Shown one piece after another: positions 1-10,109 of a stretch of 64,000 nt of DNA. The stretch covers positions 124,001 to 188,000 of the forward strand of contig PNLP01000006.1 of the NCBI GenBank assembly GCA_013823135.1, in the 5' to 3' direction. How positions within the stretch are numbered: position 1 is the stretch's first letter; every line of letters begins with the position of its first letter. Below the pieces are notes generated by a model. The model worked only from the letters and a program-made list of their open reading frames with translations, had not been told where the DNA came from and searched no databases. The translations under genes were made by a program, and so were the position numbers. The stretch is from Planctomycetaceae bacterium. Lineage in GTDB: Bacteria; Planctomycetota; Planctomycetia; Gemmatales; Gemmataceae.

Positions 1-3000
1 GCAAGCATGCGGTGGAAGTCGTCATCGACCGGAACGTCGTGAAGCCCGGCACACGCACCCGCATCGCCGAGGCAGTCGAACAAGCTCTCGATCTGGGTCG
101 CGGCGTCATGCACATCGCCCACGTCGAAGCGGACAAGGATGAACCCAAATGGCGGGTCGAGAAGTTCTCCCAACACCTGGCGTGTGAGCACTGCAACCTG
201 AGCTTCGAGCCGCTGAACCCGCACAACTACTCGTTTAACAGCCCGCTCGGGTGGTGCCCAACATGCGAGGGGCTGGGCTTCCAGCGTGGAGCGAACCAGA
301 ACCTCCTCATCGGTGACACCGCGTTGTCACTCCGGCAGGGTGCGGTCACTGCGTGGCCAACGCTCGAACCCGGTTCCGCGTGGTTGCCGTTCGCCGAGGC
401 ACTTGCGAAGCACGGCGGCTTCGACCTCGATACGCCGTTCGAGAAACTCGCCGCGGAACACCAACGCGCCATCACCCACGGGATGGGCGAAACGTGGATT
501 TCTTTGATGGCGGCGAAGCCGCAAGCGGCTTCAAGAGCCAAGAAGACTCTTGCGGCTTCGGACCGAACCCCCAAGTTCCAGTACAAGGGGCTGTTCCCCG
601 CGATCGACGAGGCGTCTCGTGTTTCGTGGGTCTATCGCTACCGTCTCGATCACGTTGTGGATGAAGTCCCCTGCACTGCCTGCCGTGGAGCCCGCATCCG
701 ATCCGATGCCGCCGCGACACAGTTCAACGGGCTTCGGCTCGGCCAAGTTTGCGACAAGCCACTCGGCGACACGCTCGCCATGTTCACGGAGCTGGCACCG
801 ACGAAGGCTGTTCAACAGGTCGCTGGCGAGGTCGTTCGAGAGATCACTAACCGCTTGAAGTTCCTGGTCGATGTCGGCCTGGATTACCTGACGCTCGCAC
901 GCCCCGGACCCACGCTTTCTGGCGGCGAGGCACAGCGAATCCGCCTCGCGTCACAGATTGGTAGCGGGCTCACCGGCGTGCTGTACGTGCTCGATGAACC
1001 GACCATCGGCTTGCACCCACGCGACAACGAGCGACTGCTTGAAGCCCTGAAGCGGCTCCGCGACCTGGGCAACACGCTCGTTCTGGTGGAGCACGACCGC
1101 GAAGTAATCGCGGCTGCGGACTATCTGCTCGACTTCGGCCCCGGAGCCGGCGACCACGGCGGCGAAATCACTTCTGCCGGTACCCCGAAGCAGGTGTTAA
1201 AGGACACGAACTCGCTCACCGGGAAGTATCTCAGCGGTAAGCTGGCGATACCCGTCCCCACCAATCGACGAACGAGTTCCGCGAACAAGATCAGCATCAT
1301 TGGAGCGAGACAGCACAACCTGAAGAATGTCGATGTCGATATCCCGCTCGGGTCGTTCGTCGCGGTTACTGGGGTCAGCGGTTCCGGTAAGTCGTCGCTG
1401 GTGAATGAGGTGCTTTACAATACGCTCGCACGCAAATTGAACCGCGCCCAGACCCCCGGTGCGGCCCACGACGACATCCGCGGCCTCGATCATCTCGACA
1501 AGATTATCGCGGTCGATCAAGACCCACTGGGCAACTCGCCATCGTCGAACCCGGCGACCTACACCGGCGTGTTCGATTTGATCCGCGAGGTCTTCGCTCG
1601 ACTCCCCGAATCCAAGGTTCGAGGCTACCACCCGCGGCGCTTCAGCTTCAACCAAAAGGGGGGTCGGTGCGACGCCTGCGAAGGGATGGGGCAGAAGAAG
1701 ATCGAGATGCACTTCCTCCCGGATGTGTGGGTCGAGTGCGACACGTGCCACGGCACTCGCTACAACCCCGAAACGCTCGCGGTTCAGTACCACGGCAAGA
1801 GCATCGCCGACGTGCTGACCATGCGAATCGGCGAGGCACTCGAACTCTTCGGCAACATTCCCAAGATCCGCCAGATTCTTCAAACGCTCGACGATGTGGG
1901 CCTGGGGTACATGGCACTCGGCCAACCCGCACCCACCATGTCCGGTGGCGAGGCTCAGCGGGTGAAACTGGCTGCCGAACTCGCACGCCCCAGCACCGGG
2001 AAGACGCTCTATCTACTCGATGAACCGACGACTGGCCTGCACTTCGACGATATTCGCAAGTTGTTGCTCGTGCTGCACCGGCTTGCCGATCTCGGCAACA
2101 CCGTCATCGTCGTGGAACATAATCTCGACGTGATCAAGACCGCCGATTGGGTCATCGACATGGGTCCAGACGCGGGGATTCGAGGCGGGCGCGTCGTGGC
2201 ATTGGGAACCCCCGAAGAGATCGTGCGGCAGTTCGACGCTGGCGCGACGACACACACCGGCCGCATCTTGAAGGGTGTTCTGGAGGCGGGACCGCACGCA
2301 GAGCGGGTGCGGTTCGATCCGAAGGCCGCGCTGATGGCCCGCGCTGGTGACATGGACATCGCCGAGGTCGGTAAGGATCAGAAGCTGCCGTGGGAAGCGG
2401 ACGGCCCGAAGTGGCACACGCAAGATCGCGTCACCACCACGGGCAAGCCGATCAAGTGGGAGGGTGGCGCGCTCACGTGGGTGATCGACGACATCCAGAA
2501 CCTCGGCACGTTCTCCGACACGAACTGGAACCACCGCAGCATCGTCGAGGTTCCGCTCGCGAAAAAATCGGACGGCTGGTTCCTCCACGCGATGACCGGC
2601 CACGAGGCTTACTTCAAACTTGTCTTCCGATTCCCCGGGCGGCCGTTCAAGGAGGAACAACTCGCAGCACGACTCGGGCTGAAACCTCTGAGTGACACGC
2701 CGGGGCTTGAGGGCTTCTCCCGCGACGGCAACCGAGTCGAGGTGACCAACCACCCCGCCGGGCAACAGGTCGTGATCGTCGTTCACAAGCAGACCGAGAT
2801 CGACACCACGGCATTCCGCGAATTCCTGGGCCGTGCGGTCGAGATTGTGCAGGGCCGCAAGGCGACCGCGGCTGCCGGCATCGAAGGGAACATGCCCTGG
2901 AAGAAGGACGGCGAGAAATGGCACTTTTGCGATAAGGGCTATCCGCTTGGCAAGGGGGTGAAGTGGGATCGGACACTGCTGCAGAAGCTCATCAAGCTCC

Positions 3001-3350
3001 TGCGTGACGTCGATTCCACGCTCGAATTCAAGTGGGACGTGCGGGACGCGGTCACGGTGCGGCCCGCTGGGTCATCGCGCTTCTGGTGTCGGATCAAGAC
3101 GAAAGAATCGGCCGCGCTCGAAGTGTGGTTCGTGGGTCGTCGTGGGCAGATGAACCTCGGCCGGCTCGAAGGAATCGGTCGCGAATCGACCATCGAAGGA
3201 GACCGCGACGACGGCAGCGAGGTGATGAAGTTGTGGTTCGTGACTGGCGACAACCTTCCGATCGGGAAGCTGAAACCCATCCTCACCGAACACCTCCAAG
3301 GATTCTTGAAGGCTTTCGGTGACAGCGACGACGAGAAAGCTGCGGGTTAA
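1..3350 (+). CDS. uvrA: UvrA-family excinuclease ABC subunit A, 5' end outside window, with duplicated C-terminal extension
   Basis: DNA-damage recognition ATPase of nucleotide excision repair, or a UvrA paralogue. The frame is already open at base 3, so the N-terminus with the first Walker A lies upstream. Visible are a zinc-binding CEHC...CPTC segment, the first ABC signature (LSGGEAQRIRLA) with Walker B (YVLDEPTIGLHP), a second Walker A (GVSGSGKSSL), the second zinc module (CDAC...CDTC), and the second signature (MSGGEAQRVKLA) with LYLLDEPTTGLH. Canonical UvrA ends soon after the GTPEEIV motif. Here about 370 further residues follow, holding two related units that each begin with a PWxxDGxKWH motif. 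The stop is 4 bases from the convergent neighbour's stop. The family call is firm; the role of the extension is unknown. Confidence 0.9.
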   Translation, partial: KHAVEVVIDRNVVKPGTRTRIAEAVEQALDLGRGVMHIAHVEADKDEPKWRVEKFSQHLACEHCNLSFEPLNPHNYSFNSPLGWCPTCEGLGFQRGANQNLLIGDTALSLRQGAVTAWPTLEPGSAWLPFAEALAKHGGFDLDTPFEKLAAEHQRAITHGMGETWISLMAAKPQAASRAKKTLAASDRTPKFQYKGLFPAIDEASRVSWVYRYRLDHVVDEVPCTACRGARIRSDAAATQFNGLRLGQVCDKPLGDTLAMFTELAPTKAVQQVAGEVVREITNRLKFLVDVGLDYLTLARPGPTLSGGEAQRIRLASQIGSGLTGVLYVLDEPTIGLHPRDNERLLEALKRLRDLGNTLVLVEHDREVIAAADYLLDFGPGAGDHGGEITSAGTPKQVLKDTNSLTGKYLSGKLAIPVPTNRRTSSANKISIIGARQHNLKNVDVDIPLGSFVAVTGVSGSGKSSLVNEVLYNTLARKLNRAQTPGAAHDDIRGLDHLDKIIAVDQDPLGNSPSSNPATYTGVFDLIREVFARLPESKVRGYHPRRFSFNQKGGRCDACEGMGQKKIEMHFLPDVWVECDTCHGTRYNPETLAVQYHGKSIADVLTMRIGEALELFGNIPKIRQILQTLDDVGLGYMALGQPAPTMSGGEAQRVKLAAELARPSTGKTLYLLDEPTTGLHFDDIRKLLLVLHRLADLGNTVIVVEHNLDVIKTADWVIDMGPDAGIRGGRVVALGTPEEIVRQFDAGATTHTGRILKGVLEAGPHAERVRFDPKAALMARAGDMDIAEVGKDQKLPWEADGPKWHTQDRVTTTGKPIKWEGGALTWVIDDIQNLGTFSDTNWNHRSIVEVPLAKKSDGWFLHAMTGHEAYFKLVFRFPGRPFKEEQLAARLGLKPLSDTPGLEGFSRDGNRVEVTNHPAGQQVVIVVHKQTEIDTTAFREFLGRAVEIVQGRKATAAAGIEGNMPWKKDGEKWHFCDKGYPLGKGVKWDRTLLQKLIKLLRDVDSTLEFKWDVRDAVTVRPAGSSRFWCRIKTKESAALEVWFVGRRGQMNLGRLEGIGRESTIEGDRDDGSEVMKLWFVTGDNLPIGKLKPILTEHLQGFLKAFGDSDDEKAAG

Positions 3351-3354
3351 ACGA

Positions 3355-5913
3355 TCACGGGATCGCGTCGAATTCCAGGCGCTGGAGGTAGAGCATCCGT
3401 CTGTCGCCGCGTTCCCGGTAATCCTTCAGCAGTACGTCGATGTCGGGCTCGAGCACTTTCGCACGCCAGCCGCGAGCCGAGGTGCCGTTGATGTTCACAC
3501 CCACGGGTTTGGTCCAGTCGATCATCTCCTGGCCGAGCCAAACCGAGATCCGCGTGATTCCCCGTGAGTGGATGTTGATGATGTTGTTGCCGCCGATGTC
3601 GCCATCGATGTCAGCTGGGATGTGTGTCCCGCCCTTCGAGTTTTCGATAAGGTTGCGATCGGCTATTTTCTCGACACCGAGCCAGTAGAACCGATTATCG
3701 GTGTTCCGCATCGTGGCCCACCGAAAGCGTGCCTCGGTGTTTAGTTTCAGCACCGCAGCACCACCCACCCGCGTCTTGCGGCTCATCCAGTCGAACATGA
3801 TCGGTGGCTCCGCGGTGAACCACTCAATCCCGCGACCCTTGTACACGACCATAAGGCCAGGAAACCCATAGCGGGTCCACTGCTCATAAATCCGTCGCGT
3901 ATTCAAGACAGACAAGCCCGACATTTCTCCCGTGACGACGTAGAACGGGAGCTTCTGAGCGTTCTTCCAGTACCAATCGAACATGTTCTGCCAACGTGGG
4001 GTTGGCCCCACAGCCAGAACACCGGCAAAGAGATCGGGGTGTGATGCGCCGATGTCCATCGCCATGTTGCCACCATCTGCAACGCCCATGAGGAAGACGC
4101 GATCGTTATCGACGCAGAAGTGGCGAATGGTGTCTCGCAGCACGGCTGTGACGTATTCGTGTTCCTCGCCCTTCCACTGCCAGGATTGCACGTTGCCGAA
4201 CTGGTTACCCCATTCAGGGGCAATCATGATGTACCCGTTGCGGTCGGCTTCAGAGCCGATCAAGGCGAGCATGTTCTTCGGGTCAGTCTTCGCGTCGGTC
4301 AGCGCGATCACGACTGGGTACGCACGGCCGTGGTGGTACTCGGGCGGCAACTTCACGTAGTAAGGAATGCCCGCAGCTTCGATGGTTGTCGCACCGGTCT
4401 TTCGCTTGTAGATCCCCGTCGGTGTGCCGTCCTTCGCAAGCACCTGCGTGCCAGTGCGAAAGAGAAGGTTTTCGGGTTCTGCAGGTGGGAGCAGCGAGAT
4501 CACCTGAGCGAGTTCGTCGATCTTGATCGGGTTGGTTTTCTTATAAGTGGCGAGAACCTCGCTCTGGGCGTTCATCGTGTCGGCTCGCTGGAAGCTGAGC
4601 ACCGTCTCACGCGCCGCCCAGAGCCGCATCGCAATCGCGGGATCGGTGGTCGCGCCGTTCTTCCCCTTCACCCAGCCACTGATCGCAGTCGCGAGGAGTT
4701 CCTCGGGCCGCTTGCTCGGGTCACGCCCCTGCTTCACTTCGCGTTCGACTTGCCCCGCCAGGTTCACGAAGAACTCAAGCCTCTGTGCCGAATCGGGGTG
4801 CAACTCGGCATACACATCTTCGCCAGCAGCGACGAGCGGCGACAATGCGGCGGGCAATTCCTTCGAAGGGAACGCAGCCATCGCCGCACCACCACCGGTC
4901 GCCAGCAACGGATTGGCCTTCCCCTTCCCTGTCAACCCATCAAGGAGTGTTCGCAGAAGTCGCCGGCCTGAGTCGTACCGCTCGCGCGACGACTTCAGCT
5001 CCGCCATGAGTTTCGTCGCGTCGTCGGTCTGCTTCGGCTCGGCGATTTTGTCCGGGAATGCCGCGAGTAACTCACTTCCGTAGCGATAGCGTCCCGAAGA
5101 GAGCGCAAGGTCCGCTTCCTTAACAACAAGGGCTGCGGTCGCAATGTCGATCTCTTTCGCCAGCTTGTCGAGCGACTCTTGCACGTTCTTGGCCAGGCCA
5201 CCCGTGAAGGTCTTCTTGATACGCTCGAGGTCGTCGCGGGCGTACTGGAGCCAGCCGACATCGAGCATGAACTTGGCGATGGCGATTTGTTTTTCAGCGT
5301 CGGGCTTCCCCGGTTCCTCGATGAGTTCGGGGTGCGTGGAAAGCAGCCGACGAACCATGACGGGGTCCATCTCGGACGTCCGGTACGCAAGTCGCCAAAT
5401 GTGAGTAGGCGACCACAGATAGCAGAAGTAGGGATCGAGGTACGTGATCTGCTGATCGATCTTGTCGAACCCCTGGGGCACGTTCACGGTGATCGTGCGC
5501 CGCCACTTTGCGTTGAACTCGGCGGCTTCACGGTCTCGCGGTGTCATCACCGGCGGCAATGGGTCGTTACGCTTTCGTGGGCCGCCGGGGATAGTGTACG
5601 CCTTGTATTCGGGGCGTAACTTCACGTCCTTGCCGACTTCGCCGAGTTGTTTCGCGTGCGTGCTGAAGATCACAACCCGTGGCCCCTCATCGACCATGTC
5701 GAGACCGGTGTCCTTGGCAATCGGGAATGTCTTCCCGGTAGCGGGGTCGTTGATTGAGGTCACTTCCTTCCGGACGTTCCCCTGAATGACGAAACCGTCC
5801 TTGAGAATGATCGTCTCGGCTGCGGCACCTGTGAGGGCCAGGGAAAGTCCAAGGATCAAACCGGCAGCAACGGTTCGCCCGGTTCGGAGGCGGTTGCGCT
5901 GGGGTACAGTCAT
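3355..5913 (-). CDS. Secreted alpha/beta-hydrolase-like protein, probable pseudoenzyme
   Basis: An 852-residue exported protein. I chose the ATG at 5913 because it is followed by basic residues and a hydrophobic signal segment (AAGLILGLSLALTGAAA) and preceded by a GAGG; the open frame runs further upstream without such features. The N-terminal two thirds is helical and unassigned. Around residues 560-740 lies an esterase/PHB-depolymerase-like alpha/beta-hydrolase fold (PVVIALTD, HPDLFAGVLAVGP). The nucleophile elbow reads GVADGG, with alanine where GxSxG esterases have serine. A C-terminal region of about 110 residues mentions no known motif. Catalysis by the usual mechanism looks impossible, so a binding or structural role is likely. 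Divergent from the zinc-ribbon gene at 6069. Confidence 0.7.
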   Translation of the reverse strand: MTVPQRNRLRTGRTVAAGLILGLSLALTGAAAETIILKDGFVIQGNVRKEVTSINDPATGKTFPIAKDTGLDMVDEGPRVVIFSTHAKQLGEVGKDVKLRPEYKAYTIPGGPRKRNDPLPPVMTPRDREAAEFNAKWRRTITVNVPQGFDKIDQQITYLDPYFCYLWSPTHIWRLAYRTSEMDPVMVRRLLSTHPELIEEPGKPDAEKQIAIAKFMLDVGWLQYARDDLERIKKTFTGGLAKNVQESLDKLAKEIDIATAALVVKEADLALSSGRYRYGSELLAAFPDKIAEPKQTDDATKLMAELKSSRERYDSGRRLLRTLLDGLTGKGKANPLLATGGGAAMAAFPSKELPAALSPLVAAGEDVYAELHPDSAQRLEFFVNLAGQVEREVKQGRDPSKRPEELLATAISGWVKGKNGATTDPAIAMRLWAARETVLSFQRADTMNAQSEVLATYKKTNPIKIDELAQVISLLPPAEPENLLFRTGTQVLAKDGTPTGIYKRKTGATTIEAAGIPYYVKLPPEYHHGRAYPVVIALTDAKTDPKNMLALIGSEADRNGYIMIAPEWGNQFGNVQSWQWKGEEHEYVTAVLRDTIRHFCVDNDRVFLMGVADGGNMAMDIGASHPDLFAGVLAVGPTPRWQNMFDWYWKNAQKLPFYVVTGEMSGLSVLNTRRIYEQWTRYGFPGLMVVYKGRGIEWFTAEPPIMFDWMSRKTRVGGAAVLKLNTEARFRWATMRNTDNRFYWLGVEKIADRNLIENSKGGTHIPADIDGDIGGNNIINIHSRGITRISVWLGQEMIDWTKPVGVNINGTSARGWRAKVLEPDIDVLLKDYRERGDRRMLYLQRLEFDAIP

Positions 5914-6068
5914 CGGGGAGCCTCGATCGGAGGTATCGACAGATCCATTGTTCACTGACATCGCCGCGGTATCAAGCGTTTGGAAATGGTACACCAGACC
6001 TGACGGGCAGGGTATACTCCCTGCTAACACGCCAACTCGGCCGCTGTTGGTCTTCTTTGGGAATTGGC

Positions 6069-6560
6069 ATGCCGATCCGTTTTCGCTGCGGTGGGTGCTA
6101 CAAACTCCTCGGTATTGCGACCCGCAAGGCCGGCTCCGACACAGTTTGCCCGCACTGTGGCGCGACAATCACTGTGCCAACGACGGGCGACGTGCAGCCC
6201 GACGCGGACCCGAGTGCGGGAGATGGCGACCCGTTGGATCTGGCCGAAATCGACGCATTGTTGTCCGAGCAAGTTCCGCCCGCACAAGTCAGTCGCCCCG
6301 TGGCTCCCCCACCCCGGCAACCTGAGCATCGCCCGCCGGCCGAAAGCAATGTGGATTTGGTGCCGAACCTCAACAATCGGTCTGTACCACGTCCACAGCA
6401 AGTCCCGCCACCAATCCCTCCCAGGGAGAGGACCATTTCGGGCCATAATCCGGGTCAGATGTCCGTGAGCGTCCAGCAAGTGATGGGGCTTGTTGTTCTG
6501 GTTGTCGTGATGATTTTCGGAGCTTTCGTCGCCGGCTATCTGATGGGGAAGAGGGCGTGA
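6069..6560 (+). CDS. Zinc-ribbon protein with C-terminal membrane anchor
   Basis: A 163-residue protein. The start at 6069 puts the zinc ribbon at the very N-terminus (MPIRFRCGGC), the usual layout of this common planctomycete type. Two CxxC pairs (CGGC near residue 7, CPHC near residue 28) form the ribbon. A long Pro-rich, low-complexity linker follows, and the protein ends in a single hydrophobic segment (GLVVLVVVMIFGAFVAGYLM) with basic residues after it, so it is probably tail-anchored in the cytoplasmic membrane. It faces the fhcC gene convergently with a 3-base gap. Function is not known; the first 155 bases upstream hold the shared divergent promoter with the 5913 gene. Confidence 0.75.
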   Translation: MPIRFRCGGCYKLLGIATRKAGSDTVCPHCGATITVPTTGDVQPDADPSAGDGDPLDLAEIDALLSEQVPPAQVSRPVAPPPRQPEHRPPAESNVDLVPNLNNRSVPRPQQVPPPIPPRERTISGHNPGQMSVSVQQVMGLVVLVVVMIFGAFVAGYLMGKRA

Positions 6561-6563
6561 TCT

Positions 6564-7370
6564 TCACTTGTTTGTGACCAGTACCTCACCGCGACCCCCT
6601 GTCAGCACGTCGCCACGATAGCAACGAACGAATCCCTTCCCAAACGACGGAACGGCCCCGACTGCTGCCAGTTGCTTCGCGATGAGGTGCAGGATACTTG
6701 GCCGATACTCACAGGCGAAGTGGAAGGATGGCGGCAGTTCAGGCTCGCGTGTGGTGATGATGGTTCCACGCTTCATCCCCGCACCCAACCGTAGACCGGG
6801 TTTCCCGAACAACGCGATCGTTCCCGCGATCAGTGATGCTCCCGCGAACTCCCCGCAGTCCCGCTCAACCACGATCAACCCGCGACGCATGAGCAACCCA
6901 AGCTCATCGCCCGCCGACCCGCGGATGAATATGCTTCCGCCCGTCACCCCTCGCCGCGAGCCACGATATGCGGCCCCGACCTGATTCCCCGCGTCGCCTC
7001 GCACTTCGATTGAACCGCCCCTCATTTCCGCACCAAGCCAGTCCCCTGCACCGCTGTCGATGACGAGTTCCCCGCCCGACATTCTGGCCCCAGCATGCAT
7101 ACCGACGTCGTTCTCAACGTAGATGAAGCCGGACGACATCCCCGCGCCAATCCCCTTCACGTTGCGTGTATCGCCCGCGAATTGGAGATCGGCTTTCGGA
7201 AACGTATCGGTGCCTATGGTGAAGAACTCGCCAAGTGGTTCGGTGCGGTTGCCGTGCTGAACGGGGAGTTTCGCGACTTCAAGCGCCGACAGGTTCGCGA
7301 TATGATCGGGGGTGATGCCGTCGAGTTCGAGCGGAATCGAGGACGGAACGCGAAGTGTGAGTTTGAACAC
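6564..7370 (-). CDS. fhcC: Formylmethanofuran dehydrogenase/formyltransferase complex subunit C
   Basis: A 268-residue subunit of the Fhc (formyltransferase/hydrolase) complex of tetrahydromethanopterin-linked C1 oxidation, a pathway known from methylotrophs and many planctomycetes. The body is a run of repeated beta-helix turns with GxGxG-like spacing (GAGMSSGFIYVENDVG, GAEMRGGSIEVRGDAG, GAGMKRGTIIT), as in FwdC/FhcC and the glutamate synthase C-terminal domain. It starts at a GTG 6 bases after the stop of the upstream membrane gene, with no good ribosome site of its own, so translational coupling is likely. FhcA, B and D are not in the window. Confidence 0.85.
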   Translation of the reverse strand: MFKLTLRVPSSIPLELDGITPDHIANLSALEVAKLPVQHGNRTEPLGEFFTIGTDTFPKADLQFAGDTRNVKGIGAGMSSGFIYVENDVGMHAGARMSGGELVIDSGAGDWLGAEMRGGSIEVRGDAGNQVGAAYRGSRRGVTGGSIFIRGSAGDELGLLMRRGLIVVERDCGEFAGASLIAGTIALFGKPGLRLGAGMKRGTIITTREPELPPSFHFACEYRPSILHLIAKQLAAVGAVPSFGKGFVRCYRGDVLTGGRGEVLVTNK

Positions 7371-7376
7371 GGGCGA

Positions 7377-7955
7377 TCACGGGAAGTAAGGGATCGCGAT
7401 TGGCTCGCTTCGATTGACCGGGTTGAACGACTGGAACGCGGTCAGTTTCATCTTGCCGTCGGGCTGACGGGTGAACATGGCACGAATGTACACTGGGTAG
7501 GGTTTGCCCTGTGCCTCACCCTTCGCCATGAAGCCAATCTCGACCTTGTTCGCGTCTGTGGTTTCGAGTTGGCTGAAGTCCCAGCCAACCACACGAACAT
7601 CAAATTGCTTCAATAGCCCCCAGAATGGAGATGCCTTGATCGCTTCCCGCTTCTCTGTCTTCGACTGCCCACCAGTCTGCATCTCAACCGTGTCCGCGAG
7701 GTGTTCCACGAACGCATCTGGGTTCTTGGCGTCGGCAGCTTTCACCATCAACTGCAACCGATTGACCGCATCTTCGCGTGGGCTCTCGAACAGCCGATCG
7801 AGGAGAAGCAGTATCGTGAGAACCGCCACTATCCCGACAAAGACTTTCAGGCTGGTTCGGTCGCGTCGGTTGGCCCAGACCGCCCCAGAAAGCAGGAGCA
7901 ACGCCGCGAGAACGAGGTAAACGATCTGCGGCGGGTCACTGAAGAACGTCGGCAT
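7377..7955 (-). CDS. Small membrane-anchored NTF2/SnoaL-like protein
   Basis: A 192-residue protein; the ATG at 7955 is preferred because two hydrophobic segments then follow closely (IVYLVLAALLLLSGAVWA and VFVGIVAVLTILLLL), giving an N-terminal hairpin in the membrane. The remaining 130 residues read like a SnoaL/NTF2-type alpha+beta domain (DAVNRLQLMVKAADAKNPDAF... MFTRQPDGKMKLTAFQSF). No catalytic residues can be assigned. It sits 48 bases after enolase and 6 bases before fhcC, so the three are probably one transcript. No direct link to C1 metabolism is visible in the sequence. Confidence 0.6.
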   Translation of the reverse strand: MPTFFSDPPQIVYLVLAALLLLSGAVWANRRDRTSLKVFVGIVAVLTILLLLDRLFESPREDAVNRLQLMVKAADAKNPDAFVEHLADTVEMQTGGQSKTEKREAIKASPFWGLLKQFDVRVVGWDFSQLETTDANKVEIGFMAKGEAQGKPYPVYIRAMFTRQPDGKMKLTAFQSFNPVNRSEPIAIPYFP

Positions 7956-8003
7956 GGGGCACCAACCGTGAAGCGGCCGCCCCAGCGGGGCGGCGGCCAA
8001 AAC

Positions 8004-9524
<1,521 letters not shown>

Positions 9525-9930
9525 ATTCGAGGGGCTGCAAGGATGGGGCGTCCCTGCAGCCCCTTGGGTGTCGAGGGCCGATGCCCAGCACCATGGTGAT
9601 CGAGGCCGATGCCTCAACCCCCTGGGAAGGTCCGGGACCGAGTGGCGTCGGGGGCCACTCACCCGATCGACCGGAGACGGCCGGACGGGGATCCACGACA
9701 AGTCGAGTTGTCGGATCACTCCCGCCCGGCCACTTCCCGCCAGCCGATTCCGAAGTCCTCTCCGCCGGGGACGGGTTGGACATTCGGAGCCGTCGCTCGT
9801 CCCCTGGTCTTCGTTCGACTAGCAGGGTGGCGACACCCTTATGATCGGCGGCTGGAAAACAGACCTTGACACGGTTCGGGAAAATCCGCGTGTCGATCCC
9901 GAGTATCGAACCCGCTCTGGGCTGGGTGCC

Positions 9931-10030
9931 CCTGGGGATTTTGGCGAGCGGGGGACGTGAGTCCCCTGATTCTTCGCTGCAATCAGGGGACTCACGTCCC
10001 CCGCTCGCCATGAGTGCCAAAATCCCCAGG
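9931..10030. repeat. Near-perfect 100-bp palindromic element
   Basis: The arm 9942-9971 is the exact reverse complement of 9981-10010 (30 bp), closed by a 9-base loop at 9972-9980. An outer stem pairs 9931-9944 with 10017-10030 around a six-base bulge. It lies just upstream of the start at 10110. The outer TTTTGGCGAGC sequence is shared with the palindrome at 45763-45836, suggesting one family of non-coding repeat elements. Confidence 0.8.
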
Positions 10031-10109
10031 TACACCCCTCTGGGCTACCAAACGCTCCGAAAAGGCTGAAGAATACTATTCTCGACGTGGCCTTTGGCCG
10101 GAGGACTTT

